In this document: in pieces, positions 43,322 through 51,062 of the stretch
How the letters are laid out: each line of letters opens with the position of its first letter
Numbering within the stretch: position 1 is the stretch's first letter
NCBI RefSeq assembly: GCF_003261575.2
Contig: NZ_CP036175.1
Coordinates: 6,014,001 to 6,078,000 of the forward strand
Direction: 5' to 3'
DNA from: Klebsiella huaxiensis
Lineage (GTDB): Bacteria; Pseudomonadota; Gammaproteobacteria; Enterobacterales; Enterobacteriaceae
DNA length: 64,000 bases
Notes under the pieces: generated by a model
Databases searched by the model: none
Told to the model about the DNA's origin: nothing
Seen by the model: only the letters and a program-made list of their open reading frames with translations
Translations under genes and position numbers: made by a program

Positions 43322-44308
43322 ATGAAAATAAAGACAAGCTTGATCCTCACCGTTGCCGCCATGGCGTTGTCCGGTTCCGCTTTAGCTGAAGTTAAAATTG
43401 CCCTCGTGGCAAAATCATTGGGAAATGGATTCTTCGAAGCAGCGAACGTCGGCGCGCAGGAGGCGGCCAAAGAGTTAGGCGATGTAAAAGTTATCTATAC
43501 CGGCCCGACCACCACCACGGCCGAAGCGCAGATCGAAGTGCTGAATGGATTGATCGCCCAGGGGGTGGATGCGATCGCGATTTCTGCTAACGATCCCGAC
43601 GCCGTGGTGCCGGTGCTGAAAAAAGCGATGCAGCGCGGCATTAAAGTGGTCTCCTGGGACTCCGGCGTCGCGCCTGCGGGCCGCCAGATCCACCTGAATC
43701 CGTCCAACAACGCCTTGATTGGCGAAACCAACGTCAAGCTCGCCGCCGATGCGCTGAAAGCACTGAACGTTGAAAAAGGCGATGTGGCGATTTTAAGCGC
43801 CACGCCCACCTCTACTAACCAGAACATCTGGATTGCGGAGATGAAAAAGGTGCTGCCGCAGTACCCGTCCGTCAATCTGGTGACCGTCGCCTACGGTGAC
43901 GATCTGTCCGATAAAAGCTATCGCGAAGCGGTGGGCCTGCTGAAGTCATATCCGGACCTGAAAGTGATCGTCTCGCCTTCATCTGTGGGGATCGTTGCCG
44001 CCGCACAGGCGGTGAAGGACCAGGGCAAAATCGGCAAGGTGTACGTGACCGGGCTGGGGCTGCCGTCGGAAATGGCCGGGGCGATTAAGTCCGGCGCCAG
44101 CAAAAGCTTCGCCATCTGGAACCCGATTGACCTCGGCTACGCCGCCACTTACCTGGCGGATGATTTAGTCAAAGGCACGGCGACCAAAACCGAAGCCAAT
44201 ATGGGCAGGCTGGGCAAAGTGAATCTGGATGCCGACGGTAACGGCGCGATGGCCGAACCGTTCGTCTACGATGCCGGCAACATCGATAAGTTCTCGAAGA
44301 TTTTCTAA
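43322..44308 (+). CDS. Rhamnose ABC transporter substrate-binding protein
   Basis: Periplasmic sugar-binding protein of 328 residues. A signal peptide ends near ALA-EVK (about residue 22), followed by a type-I two-lobed fold related to RbsB/LsrB (KSLGNGFFEAANVGAQEAAK, DAIAISANDPDAVVPVL, VVSWDSGVAPAG). It heads a four-gene ABC operon directly after rhaD, so L-rhamnose is the likely ligand; rhizobia use a similar protein named RhaS. A long palindrome after the gene may raise its message over the membrane parts. Confidence 0.88.
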   Translation: MKIKTSLILTVAAMALSGSALAEVKIALVAKSLGNGFFEAANVGAQEAAKELGDVKVIYTGPTTTTAEAQIEVLNGLIAQGVDAIAISANDPDAVVPVLKKAMQRGIKVVSWDSGVAPAGRQIHLNPSNNALIGETNVKLAADALKALNVEKGDVAILSATPTSTNQNIWIAEMKKVLPQYPSVNLVTVAYGDDLSDKSYREAVGLLKSYPDLKVIVSPSSVGIVAAAQAVKDQGKIGKVYVTGLGLPSEMAGAIKSGASKSFAIWNPIDLGYAATYLADDLVKGTATKTEANMGRLGKVNLDADGNGAMAEPFVYDAGNIDKFSKIF

Positions 44309-44316
44309 TCCCTGCT

Positions 44317-44395
44317 CCCTCACCCCGGCCCTCTCCCAAAGGGAGGGGCGCTAACCATTCCCTCGCCCCCTTGGGGAGAGGGTTAGGGTGAGGGG
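44317..44395. repeat. Long GC-rich palindromic element after the binding-protein gene
   Basis: Outer arms CCCTCACCCCGGCCCTCTCCC (44317-44337) and GGGGAGAGGGTTAGGGTGAGG (44373-44393) pair over about 20 bp with two wobble positions; a second small hairpin lies inside. The same outer arms occur around the element at 47936-48005. Placed between a binding-protein gene and its ATPase gene, it resembles the REP after malE, which sets message levels. Confidence 0.75.
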
Positions 44396-44415
44396 CGATT
44401 TTACGGAGAACTATC

Positions 44416-45927
44416 ATGTCAGCATCCACCCCACTGCTGTCGCTGAAGGGCATCACTAAGGTTTTTCCCGGTGTGCGCGCCCTTGAGAACGTGCAGCTCG
44501 ATCTCTGGCCCGGCAAAGTGACCGCCCTAATCGGTGAAAACGGCGCAGGCAAATCCACGCTGGTCAAAGTGATGACCGGTATTTATCAGCCCGAAGAGGG
44601 CGAAATTCTCTATAAAGCGATCCCTATCCAGCTGCCGAACCCCGAGTCGGCGCACAAGGTGGGGATCACCGCCATTCATCAGGAAACCGTGCTATTTGAT
44701 GAGCTATCGGTCACTGAAAATATTTTCGTCGGTCAGTATCTGCATACCGGCCTGCTGAAAAAACTCGACTGGCCTGCGATGCACCGCAAAGCTAGCGAAA
44801 TTCTCAACCGCCTTGAGGTACAGATTGACCCGCGCGCGACGCTGAAAACCCTCAGCATCGCCCAGCGCCATATGGTGGCCATTGCCCGGGCACTCTCCTT
44901 TGAAGCCCAGGTGGTGATCCTCGATGAACCGACCGCGGCGCTCTCGCAACATGAAATTCTGGAGTTTTATCAAATTGTTGAGCGCCTGAAGCAGGACGGA
45001 AAAGCGATTCTGTTTATCTCGCACAAGTTCGATGAGATTTTCGAGCTGGCGGACTACTACACCATTCTGCGCGATGGCGTGTACGTCAGCTCCGGGGCGA
45101 TTAACGACATCACCGAAGAGCGGATGGTGGCGATGATGGTCGGTCGCGCGATTACGCAAACCTACCCGAAAGTCGACTATACCCCAGGGGAAACGGTGCT
45201 GGAGGTGAAAGACCTCTGCCACCCTACCGAATTTGCTCATATCAATTTCAGCCTGCGCAAAGGGGAAATTCTCGGCTTTTACGGCCTGGTGGGCGCCGGA
45301 CGTACCGAGCTGATGCAGGCACTTTCCGGTGTATCGCATCCCTCTTCCGGCGAGATCGTGCTGAAGGGCAAAGCGATGCGTTTTCGCCAGCCTGCCGACG
45401 CCATCAACGCCGGTATCGTCTGCGTGCCGGAAGAGCGACAGAAACAGGGGGCGATCATCGCCCTGCCGATCGCTCAGAACATTAGCCTGCCGCAGCTCAG
45501 CAAACTCAACCCTAACGGCGTGCTGAACGACGCCCGCGAATGGCGGCTGGCGGATGAGTACGCTTCGCGCCTGCAGGTCAAAGCCTTTAGCTGGCGACAG
45601 GCGGTAGAGACCCTCTCCGGCGGCAACCAGCAGAAAGTGGTGATCGGCAAATGGCTGGCGACCCATCCGGAAGTGATTATCCTCGACGAGCCGACCAAAG
45701 GTATCGATATCGGCTCCAAAGCAGCGGTGCATCAGTTTATGTCCGAGCTGGTCAGTCAGGGGCTGGCAGTGATCATGGTCTCTTCGGAGCTGCCGGAAGT
45801 CATGGGTATGGCTGACCGGATTATCGTGATGCACGAAGGGCTGATGGTCGCCGAGTATCAGGCCGGCGAGGCGACGGCGGAAACCATCGTCAGCGCCGCC
45901 AGCGGCGTCAGTCAGGAGGCCGCGTAA
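44416..45927 (+). CDS. Rhamnose ABC transporter ATPase (double-domain)
   Basis: Cytoplasmic ATPase of 503 residues with two tandem ABC domains as in RbsA/AraG. Domain 1: Walker A GENGAGKSTLVKV, signature LSIAQRHMVAIARAL, Walker B VVILDEPTAAL. Domain 2: the degenerate Walker A GLVGAGRTELMQ, signature LSGGNQQKVVIGKWL and Walker B VIILDEPTKGID. It powers uptake through the two permeases downstream; its stop overlaps the first permease start. Confidence 0.92.
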   Translation: MSASTPLLSLKGITKVFPGVRALENVQLDLWPGKVTALIGENGAGKSTLVKVMTGIYQPEEGEILYKAIPIQLPNPESAHKVGITAIHQETVLFDELSVTENIFVGQYLHTGLLKKLDWPAMHRKASEILNRLEVQIDPRATLKTLSIAQRHMVAIARALSFEAQVVILDEPTAALSQHEILEFYQIVERLKQDGKAILFISHKFDEIFELADYYTILRDGVYVSSGAINDITEERMVAMMVGRAITQTYPKVDYTPGETVLEVKDLCHPTEFAHINFSLRKGEILGFYGLVGAGRTELMQALSGVSHPSSGEIVLKGKAMRFRQPADAINAGIVCVPEERQKQGAIIALPIAQNISLPQLSKLNPNGVLNDAREWRLADEYASRLQVKAFSWRQAVETLSGGNQQKVVIGKWLATHPEVIILDEPTKGIDIGSKAAVHQFMSELVSQGLAVIMVSSELPEVMGMADRIIVMHEGLMVAEYQAGEATAETIVSAASGVSQEAA

Positions 45928-46931
45928 TGGGCAAAAAACTGCTTAAACATCGTGAAGCGCTGCTGGCGGCGGTGATCATTTTGATGATCGGTGCTATCGG
46001 CAGCCGGGCACCGTCGTTCGTCTCGCCGGGTAATCTGGTGGAGATGTTTAACGACACCGCCATTCTGATAATCCTCGCCCTCGGTCAGATGATGGTGCTG
46101 CTCACCAAGGGCATCGATCTGTCGATGGCTGCCAATCTGGCACTCACTGGAATGATCGTCGCCCTGCTTAACGCCCACTATCCAGGGATTCCCGTGGTGG
46201 CGCTGCTGGCGCTGGCAACCCTGCTTGGCCTGATAATGGGGATGATTAACGGCCTGCTGGTCTGGCGGCTCGGCATCCCGGCTATCGTGGTCACGCTCGG
46301 TACCATGAGCATTTATCGCGGGATTATTTTTCTGCTTTCCAACGGCGGCTGGATTAACTCGCACCAGATGAGCGCTGACTTTCTCGGCCTGCCGCGCGCC
46401 TCGTTGTTGGGCCTGCCGCTGCTGAGCTGGTGCGCTATCGCCGCGCTATTGCTGGTGGGCTATTTCTTACGCTACAGCCGCACAGGCAGGGCCTTGTATA
46501 CCGCGGGCGGCAACGCCACGGCGGCGTACTACACCGGCATTAACGCCGGGAAAATGCAGTTCGTCAGCTTCTGCCTCTCCGGCGCGCTGGCCGGGTTCTG
46601 CGGTTATCTGTGGATTTCACGCTTTGCCGTCGCCTACGTCGATGTCGCCAACGGTTTTGAACTGCAGGTGGTCGCCGCCTGCGTCATCGGCGGCATCAGC
46701 ACCATGGGCGGAACTGGACGGGTGCTCGGCTGCCTGTGCGGTGCCTTATTCCTCGGCGTTATCAATAACGCGCTGCCGGTGATCGGCATTTCGCCGTTCT
46801 GGCAAATGGCGATTTCCGGCGCGGTTATCGTGATTGCGGTGCTGCTTAACGAGCGCGGCAATAAAGGGCACGGGCGGTTAATCCTGCGCAATGCGGCGTT
46901 AGCCCGGCAAAAACAGGCGGTGAAATCATGA
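45927..46931 (+). CDS. rhaP: Rhamnose ABC transporter permease, first subunit
   Basis: Inner-membrane permease of 334 residues with about ten helices of the RbsC/AraH family (GQMMVLLTKGIDLSMAANLALTG, NAGKMQFVSFCLSGALAGF, GISTMGGTGRVLGCLCGALF). Start overlaps the ATPase stop (TAATG) and its end overlaps the next permease start (ATGA). The name follows the rhizobial order; RhaP and RhaQ are similar and the assignment is by position. Confidence 0.88.
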   Translation: MGKKLLKHREALLAAVIILMIGAIGSRAPSFVSPGNLVEMFNDTAILIILALGQMMVLLTKGIDLSMAANLALTGMIVALLNAHYPGIPVVALLALATLLGLIMGMINGLLVWRLGIPAIVVTLGTMSIYRGIIFLLSNGGWINSHQMSADFLGLPRASLLGLPLLSWCAIAALLLVGYFLRYSRTGRALYTAGGNATAAYYTGINAGKMQFVSFCLSGALAGFCGYLWISRFAVAYVDVANGFELQVVAACVIGGISTMGGTGRVLGCLCGALFLGVINNALPVIGISPFWQMAISGAVIVIAVLLNERGNKGHGRLILRNAALARQKQAVKS

Positions 46932-47932
46932 GCAAAATGATGATGTCTGAAGAGATGAAAAGTCCGCCGGTCGCGCCGTCGCCTCTGCGGCGCCTGCTGT
47001 GCTGGGAAGGATTTCTGCTAGCGGTCACTCTGGCGGTCTTTATCGGCAACGCCCTGGCTTCCCCTTATTTCCTTAATATCTGGAACCTGTCGGACGCCAC
47101 GTTTAACTTCACCGAGAAAGCGATCATCGTGCTGCCAATGGCGATGCTGATTATCGCCCGCGAAATTGACCTTTCGGTGGCGTCAACGATGGCGCTGAGT
47201 TCAACGGTGATGGGCTTCTGCGCGGCGGCGGGCATGGACACGCCGCTGCTGGTGGTCATCGGGCTGGGCGTGGGGCTGTTGTGCGGCCTGTTCAACGGCA
47301 TTCTGGTGACACGCTTTAACCTGTCATCGATTGTGATCACCATCGGCACCATGAGCCTGTATCGCGGAATGACCTACATCCTGCTGGGCGATAAGGCGCT
47401 CAATCACTATCCGGATAGCTTCGCCTGGTTCGGTCAGGGCTACGTGTGGGGGGCGCTCTCTTTCGAGTTCGCGCTGTTTATCCTCCTCGCCGCCGCTTTT
47501 ACCTTCCTGCTGCATAAAACCAACTTTGGCCGCCGGACCTACGCCATCGGCAATAACCCAACCGGGGCCTGGTTCTCCGGGATCAACGTTAAACGCCACA
47601 ACCTGATGCTGTTCGCGCTGGTTGGGTTGATGGCCGGACTGGCAGCGGTCCTGCTGACCTCAAGGCTCGGCAGTACGCGCCCGACGCTGGCGATGGGTTG
47701 GGAGCTGGCTGTGGTCACCATGGCGGTGCTCGGCGGCGTCAATATTCTCGGCGGTTCCGGCAGCATGGTGGGGGTGATTATCGCCGCCTTCCTGATGGGG
47801 CTGGTGACCTTCGGGCTGAGCCTGCTCAACGTGCCGGGCATCGTGATGTCGATCATCATTGGCGCGATGCTGATTGTGGTTATCTCGCTGCCGATTATTA
47901 CCCGGCGGATGATGCAGCGAAGACGAATTTAA
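46928..47932 (+). CDS. rhaQ: Rhamnose ABC transporter permease, second subunit
   Basis: 334-residue RbsC/AraH-type permease paralogous to the one just upstream (AREIDLSVASTMALSSTVMG, GINVKRHNLMLFALVGLMAG, GVNILGGSGSMVGVIIAAFL). Two different permeases form the channel. It overlaps its neighbour by 4 bp and is followed by a palindromic element before the reductase gene. Confidence 0.88.
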   Translation: MSKMMMSEEMKSPPVAPSPLRRLLCWEGFLLAVTLAVFIGNALASPYFLNIWNLSDATFNFTEKAIIVLPMAMLIIAREIDLSVASTMALSSTVMGFCAAAGMDTPLLVVIGLGVGLLCGLFNGILVTRFNLSSIVITIGTMSLYRGMTYILLGDKALNHYPDSFAWFGQGYVWGALSFEFALFILLAAAFTFLLHKTNFGRRTYAIGNNPTGAWFSGINVKRHNLMLFALVGLMAGLAAVLLTSRLGSTRPTLAMGWELAVVTMAVLGGVNILGGSGSMVGVIIAAFLMGLVTFGLSLLNVPGIVMSIIIGAMLIVVISLPIITRRMMQRRRI

Positions 47933-47935
47933 TTT

Positions 47936-48005
47936 CCCCTCACCCTCAATCCCGGAGGCGGTGCTACGCACCTGTCCGGGCTACGAAATGGGCCGGGGTG
48001 AGGGG
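47936..48005. repeat. Palindromic element with REP core before the lactaldehyde reductase gene
   Basis: Outer arms CCCCTCACCCT and GGGGTGAGGGG enclose a REP-type palindrome CCCGGAGGCGGTGCTACGCA/CCTGTCCGGGCTAC like those after cpxA. The arms are the same as at 44317-44395, so a REP seems to lie inside or to have replaced the middle of that element. Confidence 0.7.
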
Positions 48006-48043
48006 AAACGGATTTCACAAAATAGATATCAAGGAGAATTATC

Positions 48044-49192
48044 ATGAGTTTTATGTTGGCACTTCCTAAAATCAGCCTTCACGGCGCGGGCGCAATCGGC
48101 GATATGGTCAAGCTGGTGGCGGGCAAACAGTGGGGCAAGGCGCTGATCGTCACCGACGGTCATCTGGTCAAAATGGGCCTGCTCGACAGCCTGTTCGCCA
48201 CGCTGGACGCCCAGCAGATGTCATATCATCTGTTTGACGAGGTGTTCCCCAACCCGACCGAAGCGCTGGTGCAAAAAGGCTACGCGGCGTATCAGGAAGC
48301 AAACTGCGACTTTATTATCGCCTTTGGCGGCGGCAGCCCAATTGATACCGCCAAAGCGGTGAAAATCCTCACCGCTAACCCAGGACCTTCGACCGCCTAC
48401 TCCGGCGTCGGCAAGGTAAAAAACGCCGGCGTGCCGCTGGTAGCAATCAACACCACTGCCGGAACGGCGGCGGAGATGACCAGCAACGCGGTGATCATCG
48501 ACGCAGAACGTCAGGTTAAAGAAGTGATTATCGACCCGAATATCATCCCGGATATCGCCGTTGATGACGCCAGCGTGATGCTGGACATTCCGGCCTCCAT
48601 CACCGCCGCCACCGGCATGGATGCGCTGACTCACGCCATTGAAGCCTTCGTTTCCGTGGGCGCGCACCCGCTGACCGACGCCAACGCCCTGGAAGCGATT
48701 CGCCTGATCAACCTGTGGTTGCCGAAAGCCGTGGACGACGGACATAACCTCGAAGCCCGTGAGCAGATGGCGTTTGGCCAATATCTGGCGGGCATGGCGT
48801 TTAACAGCGCCGGTCTTGGCCTGGTGCATGCGCTGGCTCATCAGCCGGGCGCTACCCACAACCTGCCGCACGGCGTGTGCAACGCCATCCTGCTGCCGAT
48901 CATCGAAAACTTTAACCGCCCGAACGCCGTCGCGCGCTTTGCTCGCGTGGCGCAGGCGATGGGCGTCGAGACCCGTGGCATGAGCGATGAAGCCGCCAGC
49001 ATGGAGGCGATCAACGCCATCCGCGCCCTGAGCAAGCGCGTCGGTATTCCGCAGGGCTTCAGCCAGCTTGGCGTCAGCAAAGAGGACATCGAAGGCTGGC
49101 TGGACAAGGCGCTGGCCGACCCGTGTGCGCCGTGCAACCCGCGCACCGCCACCCGTGACGAAGTTCGCGAACTGTATCTGGAGGCATTATGA
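48044..49192 (+). CDS. fucO: Lactaldehyde reductase (FucO-like iron-dependent alcohol dehydrogenase)
   Basis: Reduces L-lactaldehyde from the RhaD reaction to L-1,2-propanediol with NADH, letting rhamnose be fermented. 382 residues, as E. coli FucO (382-383). Motifs: NAD-binding FGGGSPIDTAKAVKIL; iron ligands in GMDALTHAIEAF and LVHALAHQPGATHNLPHG. In E. coli fucO lies in the fucose locus; its place here ties it to rhamnose. It overlaps rhaM by 4 bp. Confidence 0.92.
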   Translation: MSFMLALPKISLHGAGAIGDMVKLVAGKQWGKALIVTDGHLVKMGLLDSLFATLDAQQMSYHLFDEVFPNPTEALVQKGYAAYQEANCDFIIAFGGGSPIDTAKAVKILTANPGPSTAYSGVGKVKNAGVPLVAINTTAGTAAEMTSNAVIIDAERQVKEVIIDPNIIPDIAVDDASVMLDIPASITAATGMDALTHAIEAFVSVGAHPLTDANALEAIRLINLWLPKAVDDGHNLEAREQMAFGQYLAGMAFNSAGLGLVHALAHQPGATHNLPHGVCNAILLPIIENFNRPNAVARFARVAQAMGVETRGMSDEAASMEAINAIRALSKRVGIPQGFSQLGVSKEDIEGWLDKALADPCAPCNPRTATRDEVRELYLEAL

Positions 49193-49503
49193 TCCGCAAA
49201 GCTTTCGTGATGCAGGTAAACCCTGAAGCACATGAAGAGTATCAGCACCGCCACACGCCAATCTGGCCGGAATTGGAAGCGGTGCTGAAGGCCCACGGCG
49301 CGCACCACTACGCAATTTACCTCGATAAAGAGCGCAACCTGCTGTTCGCCACGGTGGAGATTGAATCGGAAGAACGTTGGAACGCCGTCGCCAGTACCGA
49401 AGTGTGTCAGCGCTGGTGGAAGTATATGTGTGATGTTATGCCAGCAAACCCGGATAACAGCCCGGTGAGCGCGGAGCTCAAAGAGGTGTTTTATCTGGAG
49501 TAA
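49189..49503 (+). CDS. rhaM: L-rhamnose mutarotase
   Basis: Interconverts alpha and beta anomers of L-rhamnose. 104 residues as in E. coli RhaM. A ferredoxin-like fold with the catalytic His and Tyr/Trp in EEYQHRHTPIWPEL, HHYAIYLD and QRWWKYMCDVM. The start overlaps the fucO stop (ATGA). It is the last gene of the extended rhamnose operon; a perfect hairpin follows. Confidence 0.96.
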   Translation: MIRKAFVMQVNPEAHEEYQHRHTPIWPELEAVLKAHGAHHYAIYLDKERNLLFATVEIESEERWNAVASTEVCQRWWKYMCDVMPANPDNSPVSAELKEVFYLE

Positions 49504-49511
49504 ACCCAGCA

Positions 49512-49538
49512 ATTCAGGCCCGACAAGCGGGCCTGAAT
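49512..49538. terminator. Hairpin between rhaM and the lipoprotein genes
   Basis: A perfect 11-bp stem ATTCAGGCCCG-ACAAG-CGGGCCTGAAT, 9 bp after the rhaM stop, with no real T-run. It probably marks the end of both convergent units. Confidence 0.6.
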
Positions 49539-49556
49539 ATCACCACTCATGCCTTT

Positions 49557-51062
49557 CTATTTCTTCCTGGTAAAATCGATACAGGCATTTTTACCTTTTA
49601 CCGTACAAATCAGATCCTCAGTATGTTCCATAATATCCTTGCTTACCTGACTGATGGCATCGTTAGTCGGATCGCTATTATCACCATACTGGCTTCCCAC
49701 TTTACTCCCTTCCACATATTTCGTTTTTGAACCCTCACTCCGGGAAGACTGGTAACCATCTGCGTTTTCTTTCTCAACCTTCCCCTGTGCATTTTTAATC
49801 TGCCAGGAATATTTAACGTCAGTACTTTTAAAATTACTGACCACGTTAATACTTTCTTTCGCCGTCCCCCGGTTATCCACACATGTTTTCACATAGCGCG
49901 GATTATCATCACGGTCTTTAGATTTTTTATGCCGTTTCTTATGCCGACGATCACCGTCATCGTGATAGTCTTCATTCGCCACCCACTCACAATCTACTGT
50001 ACCCACTGAATAAACATTCGTTGAACGATCGTGACTCTCTTTATCACCGGCCAAAACCTGCGCAATACTAATATCAAGAAAGTAATTAATTCCCGTCGGG
50101 GAGGGCCTGCTTGTATAATCCATAAGAATCATGCGGCGCACAGATCCTGTTTTATAGCTAATCAAGTCCGGGTCCGTTTGGAGCAATTGCTCGAAAGGCA
50201 GGATATATTTAGGCTTTCCTTCCCCCTGTAAAGAGTTTTTTAAAATAGCAGGGATAATATAAGCACTATTCACCATTACGCCATCATGGCGAAAATCTTT
50301 TTTATTACGCACGACAACGTTCACCACCGTCCTGTTATAGGCTTTCAGTAAATCAGCCTTCAAGGATGGTGATAAAGCGCCATTGATATCAGGCTGGTCG
50401 TACAACCAGGTCAGATATAACCAAACAAATTCATGGTAACGCTTAATAGCATCATCATTTTTACTAAACTCCACAGGGACTTTACTTTTCGCATAAAAAA
50501 TCTCGCCCAACTTCTCTTTAGCCTGCTTTACGGATTGTTCAGGCAAACGCTGGCTACGCGTTACCGAAACAACCCTGGCATTTGCCTTCGGCGAAAGCAA
50601 TGCGTATTTCATATCTGTATACTTGGTCCACATTGTATTCGTATGAAGCAAATACAAGTTGGCGAGCATTTTTTCCTCTGTTGTTTTTGCTTGTTCAACC
50701 CGTTTTCGGGCAAATTCCAACGCCTTGCCAAAAGCCTGGGGATAAACCTCTTTTAGCTGCTTAAGCTCTTTACTCTCTCGATTATTCCGGCCTACTATCT
50801 GCAAGCCAGTCACCCTCATCCCCCAATCATCAAACCCGTGAATGAAGGAATAATAAGCTTTGTCGTACCCCTCAGCCGTGTTTTTAGACAGATCCGCATC
50901 AATAGTCGCCAGCCGCTGATCGACCTTCATTGGCTGCGGCATGCTACTGCCACAGCCGACCAACAAGCATGAACAGCCAAAGAATAAAATGGAGGGTAAC
51001 GTATATCGTACCGTTCGACACAATGGTAGAATAAATGAATCAAAGGAGATTATTTTTTGCAT
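49557..51062 (-). CDS. Unrecognised lipoprotein, paralogue of the gene upstream
   Basis: I do not recognise this 501-residue protein. A hydrophobic segment ends in the lipobox LLVGC-GS (Cys about residue 37), so it is probably lipid-anchored. It aligns with the 51050 gene: NTAEGYDKAYYSF (NTMEGYDEAY in the other), ALSPSLKADLLKAY, PTGINYFLDISIA, and VGTVDC before a Lys/Arg/Asp-rich loop closed by RYVKTCVDNRG, then two cysteines near the end. The four shared cysteines may form disulfides. No enzyme motif is seen. It overlaps the upstream gene by 13 bp. GC is about 40% by eye, far below the adjacent rha genes. Confidence 0.7.
   Translation of the reverse strand: MQKIISFDSFILPLCRTVRYTLPSILFFGCSCLLVGCGSSMPQPMKVDQRLATIDADLSKNTAEGYDKAYYSFIHGFDDWGMRVTGLQIVGRNNRESKELKQLKEVYPQAFGKALEFARKRVEQAKTTEEKMLANLYLLHTNTMWTKYTDMKYALLSPKANARVVSVTRSQRLPEQSVKQAKEKLGEIFYAKSKVPVEFSKNDDAIKRYHEFVWLYLTWLYDQPDINGALSPSLKADLLKAYNRTVVNVVVRNKKDFRHDGVMVNSAYIIPAILKNSLQGEGKPKYILPFEQLLQTDPDLISYKTGSVRRMILMDYTSRPSPTGINYFLDISIAQVLAGDKESHDRSTNVYSVGTVDCEWVANEDYHDDGDRRHKKRHKKSKDRDDNPRYVKTCVDNRGTAKESINVVSNFKSTDVKYSWQIKNAQGKVEKENADGYQSSRSEGSKTKYVEGSKVGSQYGDNSDPTNDAISQVSKDIMEHTEDLICTVKGKNACIDFTRKK

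Noticed and set aside
44704..45834. A 376-codon open frame on the minus strand inside the ABC ATPase gene
   Set aside because: The plus strand encodes both ABC domains with all motifs; the His-rich antisense product has no recognisable domain.
43322..46931. Possibility that the ABC transporter carries autoinducer-2 (LsrACDB-like) rather than rhamnose
   Set aside because: The proteins are related to Lsr subunits, but the operon sits between rhaD and fucO-rhaM and no lsrK, lsrF or lsrG gene is present, so rhamnose is the better reading.
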